A stretch of DNA of 11,274 nucleotides from an uncultured Prevotella sp. Its GTDB lineage: Bacteria; Bacteroidota; Bacteroidia; Bacteroidales; Bacteroidaceae. Under the pieces are notes generated by a model. The model saw only the letters and a list, made by a program, of their open reading frames with translations. It was not told the origin of the DNA and made no database searches. Shown one piece after another: positions 8,061 to 11,274 of this stretch (the first letter of the stretch is position 1; each line of letters opens with the position of its first letter). Location of the stretch: positions 1 through 11,274 of the forward strand of contig CAJPPF010000067.1 in the NCBI GenBank assembly GCA_905372445.1. The letters are read 5' to 3'. A program made the position numbers and the translations under genes.

Positions 8061-8109
8061 TATGCCGTTCCCCAGCAGTCGTTCGGGCATACTTTTCGCG
8101 TCGAACGAC
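8061..8109. other. Two interlocked stems with pseudoknot topology
   Basis: TATGCC (8061-8066) pairs with GGCATA (8086-8091), and GTCGTTCG (8078-8085) pairs with CGAACGAC (8102-8109). Both are perfect. Each stem has one arm in the loop of the other, with loops of 11, 0 and 10 bases, so they form either an H-type pseudoknot or two alternative hairpins. The site lies between the C10 stop and the regulator promoter. It could be part of the C10 3' untranslated RNA, a small RNA, or a DNA-level operator. No function is shown. Confidence 0.4.
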
Positions 8110-8129
8110 AGACACTTATAACCAAACAT

Positions 8130-8200
8130 AATCCCAAACATATATAAAACCCTTTTACACCATTAGAATAAAAAATGGGAGCTTATATATGTTTGGGGTT
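8130..8200. repeat. Inverted repeat with 18-base arms
   Basis: AATCCCAAACATATATAA (8130-8147) and TTATATATGTTTGGGGTT (8183-8200) are reverse complements with one mismatch, and one further outer pair is possible. Inside, CCC (8150-8152) can pair with GGG (8177-8179). The left arm overlaps a 9-base direct repeat CCAAACATA (8122-8130 and 8134-8142, period 12). It begins about 80 bases beyond the C10 stop, so it may be a 3' end structure, but no U-run follows on either strand. A 71-base miniature mobile element with terminal repeats is an alternative; no clear target duplication is seen. Confidence 0.65.
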
Positions 8201-8280
8201 AATATAGCTTTGAAATCATTATAAAAATCATCTTCAACAGTTGGAGTATTCTCTTTACTTATACATGAGAATGCTACAAC

Positions 8281-10854
8281 TCATCGTTTATTAAAGATTT
8301 TAATTGATTCTATTCCATTAACCGTTGTAACCTTTACTATGTATGGTCCTTCGTTAAGATGCGCAATATTTACTGTGGTGGAAGCTGCGGCATCTGCCAC
8401 TATTCTGCCAGAAATATCATACACCTCTATTGTTCTGACATCTGTTACATTATTTATATACAGTACTCCCTGACTAATCACAGGCTGCATCCTTACCTGC
8501 CCGTCCGACACTGTAGGAATATATGTAGTAGGGTTGTCCTGTTTCTGTTCGGGCAATATCGTCAGAGGCACCTCTGCTATGTTCTCGTAGCTGATATTGT
8601 TACCATCATGACTATTCTTCGTTACGACAAGCATGTATTCTCCCTCATCGAGATGCAACTTTCCACCAGCATGTATTGCTTTTTTCTGACCTTTCTCTAA
8701 TAATACTTCAAATTCATTATACCTGTGCACTACCGAATTCTTGTCTTTGCTCATAACAAATAGCTGCATGTAGGAGAAAGAACCTTTGTAACCGCCAACA
8801 GCTTCAGATTTCACATTGAGTACTGCATTGAGAGGAGAGTCTTTTTCTATACTGTAGGAAGGCTGTTCAAAAGCAACAGAGAGTTTTCCGGCGTACTTGA
8901 TTGGGTCTTTTATCTGCAAATGATACACACTCTGAATGGTATTAGGAATGATATTATCCTCGTCGCTCAAGCCGTTTGTAGGATCATAGGTAAGGCTCGC
9001 ATAACATTCAGTAACATCTGCGGGAGCAATATATTCGATAATGTACTCCTGTTTTTCTCCCGGTTCAAGATGAATTGAGATGGTATTCTTTTTTACCAAT
9101 GCTTTATCTACCGCACCATTGGAAGAAGGCTTTTCATTACTGAAATACACAGACACGAAAGACGAATATGCAGTCTCACACTGATTTTCAATGCTAAAGG
9201 TGAGGGTATTCTTTTTTTCCACGAAAACATACGTCTTGTCTAACTTCGACGAGAGTTTAATATCGCTTCTGGTCTCTTCGGCATTAAACGTTCCGTTTAT
9301 ATTACTTACGGTTATTGCGTTATTGAAATATCTGCCCACAGAAATTTCTTTCCATTGAGTCGTACCTTTTGGTGAGAATATGGGGAATAGCCTGAAACTT
9401 CCATTTGGCAACAAACTTGTCTCAAGGCGCACTGGTATCTTGTTATACGTGTATTCTTTAGAAATATACCATGCGGAAGGTACTCCTACGTTGATAATCC
9501 TGCCGTCGGCATCTTTTACGCCTAAAGAGAATTCCGCTTCAATATCATCATATTCCTCAAGTCGTACGCCACGTATATCAAACTTGGGATCTGTTTGGTT
9601 ATAGCCTTCGGCTTTAGTCAACATCTTGGCAAGTATCTTATATGATGGTTGCGGAGTGTATTCTTTTGCCGGAGGTGTTATGCCTACTATTGCCTGCAAG
9701 TCCACTACGAATGCGTCCTTGCCGCTACTGCCAGTACCACGTGTGATTGGTGACAGCAATGAGAAATTAAAATATCCATTGGCATGTCCGTTCCATCCCC
9801 AGTTTATGTGATAGTAACCTTTGCCGTCATAGCCGTCGCATACGAAAGCATGTCCATAGTCAACAGAGACACCATCTAAATATACCGGGCGTTGCGCGGC
9901 AAGTTCATTGTAAATAATGTCTTCCCATTCTCTGGCAGTCTTGTTCATACGCCTTATCAACTGTGCCTTAGGATAGTTGAAGTTACTGCGAAGTGCCTTA
10001 AGAGCATTTGCTCCGCTGCTATTGCTTGAAACAGCAGAATATTGCATGGAACAGGCTGCTCCAACTTCAAACAGCAACAGCCCCACTGCCTTGGCTTCCT
10101 CTGTCGTATATGGATTTCCTGCATAGTATGCAGGGCGCATACTGTCCCATTGATATTCGCCATTCGATCCTAAAGTGACCGATTTGCCAGGCTTGAAAAA
10201 ATCTGTAAATTTATAGTATGCGGTGCCTTCTGCTTTTTGCGGATGACGATGATAATACATTATCTGCGCGATGGCTGTGGCGACGCAGCCTGTGAGAGCT
10301 CTGTATCCATCAACAACTGGAGTCATAGAGTTGAATGGAGCATACTGCCCCCACTTAATATCCTTAAGCAGGGGTTTTATTTCTGTCCTGCTGACTATTG
10401 GCAAAGAAGCATCTTGCGATTCTGAGGCTTGCTTGCATGAAGCTTCTGCAATGCTTTGTCCCATAATGCGAAGTACAGCCTTGAGCTGTGGAGGCATTGC
10501 CGTAGCATCAAATGTGCCTTGCGTTGAATAGCCTATAACAGGAGTTACTGCATCATCGGCAGAAACTACAACATATCCCTTTTGTGCTTCCTGTGTAAAT
10601 ACATATAGCAGAGGCATGCCGGAATTTGCAGTTTCGTCGTGTAGGGTATATGCTAACTGCAGACTTTGTGCAGGCTCTGATATTTGTTTAATTGTTCTGT
10701 GTTTTTCCGTCTTGGACTGATTCACTGTTTGAAGTAGTCCACTTTGTAAAGCATAGCGCCGGGCTTGTTCCGCATCTATAGGATTACTCCAACAGAAGTA
10801 AGAAGAAAAGCACAACAGTAATACTAACAAGTGTTTTAATTTAATTGGCATCAT
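8281..10854 (-). CDS. Secreted C10 family cysteine protease (streptopain/interpain-like) with T9SS sorting domain
   Basis: A papain-fold protease of 857 residues, close to Prevotella intermedia interpain A in length and layout. In order: signal peptide (about 1-23, KLKHLLVLLLCFSSYFCWS); an inhibitory Spi-type prodomain (about 26-150); the catalytic domain (about 160-395) with nucleophile Cys190 (in ALTGCVATAIAQIMYYHRHP), His335 (in VDYGHAFVCDGY) and the NWGWNG segment (351-356); a long beta-rich region (400-770); and a C-terminal type IX secretion sorting domain (about 788-857) ending in SIKIFNKR. The expected route is Sec export, T9SS transport across the outer membrane, removal of the sorting domain and surface attachment. 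Related enzymes degrade host proteins and peptides; the substrate here is not shown. Two ATG codons are adjacent (10852 and 10849 on the - strand) and either may start it. Sampled stretches are clearly more AT-rich than sufS or the regulator, which may indicate different ancestry. No TAnnTTTG box is seen upstream. Confidence 0.93.
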   Translation of the reverse strand: MMPIKLKHLLVLLLCFSSYFCWSNPIDAEQARRYALQSGLLQTVNQSKTEKHRTIKQISEPAQSLQLAYTLHDETANSGMPLLYVFTQEAQKGYVVVSADDAVTPVIGYSTQGTFDATAMPPQLKAVLRIMGQSIAEASCKQASESQDASLPIVSRTEIKPLLKDIKWGQYAPFNSMTPVVDGYRALTGCVATAIAQIMYYHRHPQKAEGTAYYKFTDFFKPGKSVTLGSNGEYQWDSMRPAYYAGNPYTTEEAKAVGLLLFEVGAACSMQYSAVSSNSSGANALKALRSNFNYPKAQLIRRMNKTAREWEDIIYNELAAQRPVYLDGVSVDYGHAFVCDGYDGKGYYHINWGWNGHANGYFNFSLLSPITRGTGSSGKDAFVVDLQAIVGITPPAKEYTPQPSYKILAKMLTKAEGYNQTDPKFDIRGVRLEEYDDIEAEFSLGVKDADGRIINVGVPSAWYISKEYTYNKIPVRLETSLLPNGSFRLFPIFSPKGTTQWKEISVGRYFNNAITVSNINGTFNAEETRSDIKLSSKLDKTYVFVEKKNTLTFSIENQCETAYSSFVSVYFSNEKPSSNGAVDKALVKKNTISIHLEPGEKQEYIIEYIAPADVTECYASLTYDPTNGLSDEDNIIPNTIQSVYHLQIKDPIKYAGKLSVAFEQPSYSIEKDSPLNAVLNVKSEAVGGYKGSFSYMQLFVMSKDKNSVVHRYNEFEVLLEKGQKKAIHAGGKLHLDEGEYMLVVTKNSHDGNNISYENIAEVPLTILPEQKQDNPTTYIPTVSDGQVRMQPVISQGVLYINNVTDVRTIEVYDISGRIVADAAASTTVNIAHLNEGPYIVKVTTVNGIESIKIFNKR

Positions 10855-10945
10855 GATTTATACATTAATTTAATCAACTCTAAATTCATATTGATAACGT
10901 AATAATCTTCGAATTATTTGATTGCATCATATTTTATTTAACCCG

Positions 10946-10973
10946 AATCAGTCATTAGAGTCCTTGACTGATT
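10946..10973. repeat. Perfect 9-base inverted repeat upstream of the C10 gene
   Basis: AATCAGTCA (10946-10954) and TGACTGATT (10965-10973) are exact reverse complements around a 10-base loop. On the + strand T-rich sequence (TTTTGTT) follows, as in a factor-independent terminator, but no + strand gene ends here. Its position, about 92-119 bases before the C10 start, also fits an operator for a dimeric regulator. The role is undetermined. Confidence 0.5.
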
Positions 10974-11013
10974 TTGTTCGATTGATGAGCAGATATGCAT
11001 ACGTTTCATCGAA

Positions 11014-11051
11014 TGGCGTAGTGGGCGTGATTTATCACGCTTAAGCCCACT
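11014..11051 (+). repeat. Palindromic repeat, copy B (forward)
   Basis: The core GCGTGAT (11025-11031) and ATCACGC (11034-11040) are separated by TT, and an outer perfect pair AGTGGGC (11020-11026) / GCCCACT (11045-11051) overlaps and encloses it. Copies A and B share TATCACGCTTAAGCC and, further on, GTCCATT. Copies B and C share GGCGTAG, then GGGCGTGATTTATCACG, except that B has one extra T before GGGCG. Confidence 0.8.
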
Positions 11052-11138
11052 GTGTTCGGTCCATTTCATGATGTGGCATTCCTCTGCCTGTTGTTTTTAT
11101 TCGAATCATCATGTATCATTGTTTTTATTGAAGCGGAA

Positions 11139-11167
11139 CGTGATAAATCACGCCCCTACGCCTGACG
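11139..11167 (-). repeat. Palindromic repeat, copy C (reverse)
   Basis: Reading on the - strand gives CGTCAGGCGTAGGGG, then CGTGATTTATCACG. The first part matches copy A almost base for base, including CGTCAG. It is inverted relative to copy B with about 87 bases between them, giving the same head-to-head pair arrangement as copies A and D. Confidence 0.8.
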
Positions 11168-11274
11168 GATTGTTTTTCACCTTATATATATTATATACGG
11201 TTGTGGGGATTATCGGGGAGACGCGATGCCCATTTCCTGGGGATTCGGGACGTAATTTTATCATGTTCAGTCTG

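Larger units (their letters stand above)
7947..8280. other. Intergenic region between the C10 protease and the hybrid regulator
   Basis: These 334 AT-rich bases hold no convincing protein gene. From the regulator outwards they contain its promoter box, the interlocked stems, the 18-base inverted repeat, and a weak stem ATTCTC (8248-8253) / GAGAAT (8267-8272) just after the C10 stop. The density of base-pairing potential is higher than expected for a plain promoter spacer. Confidence 0.5.
10855..11274. other. Intergenic region upstream of the C10 gene to the window end
   Basis: I see no credible gene in these 420 bases. They hold the 9-base inverted repeat, repeat copies B and C, an 11-base direct repeat TTGTTTTTATT between them (11091-11101 and 11119-11129), an AT palindromic patch near 11183-11197, and TGGGGATT twice (11204-11211 and 11238-11245). 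The C10 promoter should lie near 10860-10930, but no consensus box stands out. Confidence 0.45.

Noticed and set aside
8205..8212. TAGCTTTG on the + strand, matching the -7 promoter consensus.
   Set aside because: No -33 element is present at the right distance, and it would only read antisense into the C10 gene. Probably chance, although an antisense RNA cannot be excluded.
11091..11129. Two copies of TTGTTTTTATT as the start of a repeat array.
   Set aside because: There are only two copies in low-complexity AT-rich DNA with no third unit; not a CRISPR or satellite.
11191..11274. An open - strand frame running in from the window end for 27 codons to a TAA.
   Set aside because: It is short, and its translation (rich in Arg, Pro and Asn) resembles no family. 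It cannot be judged without the sequence beyond the edge.

Overview
The window looks like a chromosomal segment from a Prevotella-like member of the Bacteroidales. This rests on several independent signs: a fused sensor kinase/response regulator/AraC protein of the Bacteroidetes hybrid type with a sugar-binding-protein-like sensor; an interpain-like C10 cysteine protease ending in a type IX secretion sorting domain; a DUF3332-type lipoprotein; and TAnnTTTG-type -7 promoter boxes in front of two genes. I see no tRNA, rRNA, CRISPR array, transposase, phage gene or integron in the window.

Left part, + strand (1-5014): an S41 C-terminal processing protease whose first codons lie outside the window; a short AT-rich gap with a promoter; then an M16B zinc peptidase, a DUF3332 lipoprotein and the cysteine desulfurase SufS. 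The last three are separated by only 30 and 65 bases and are plausibly cotranscribed. Two envelope or periplasmic proteases, a lipoprotein and a cytoplasmic Fe-S assembly enzyme form a housekeeping-like block rather than a recognisable pathway operon. SufB, SufC and SufD are not in the window.

Centre and right, - strand (10854 down to 5223): a secreted C10 protease is followed, after 334 bases, by the hybrid two-component regulator, which reads convergently towards sufS. The regulator has its own promoter box, so it need not be cotranscribed with the protease. Its sensor domain suggests it detects a small sugar-like ligand, but no SusC/SusD or glycoside hydrolase gene is visible to identify the target. 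The C10 gene is visibly more AT-rich than its neighbours.

The non-coding DNA is the less ordinary part. A short palindromic element of about 30 bases occurs four times, as two head-to-head inverted pairs: one between the convergent sufS and regulator genes (5043-5152), the other at the far right (11014-11167). The gap between the C10 gene and the regulator holds two interlocked stems with H-type pseudoknot topology (8061-8109) and a separate 18-base inverted repeat (8130-8200). A perfect 9-base inverted repeat lies about 90 bases upstream of the C10 start. None of these is explained by the genes. No clearly new multi-gene system is evident; the repeat family and the structured intergenic region are the best leads.
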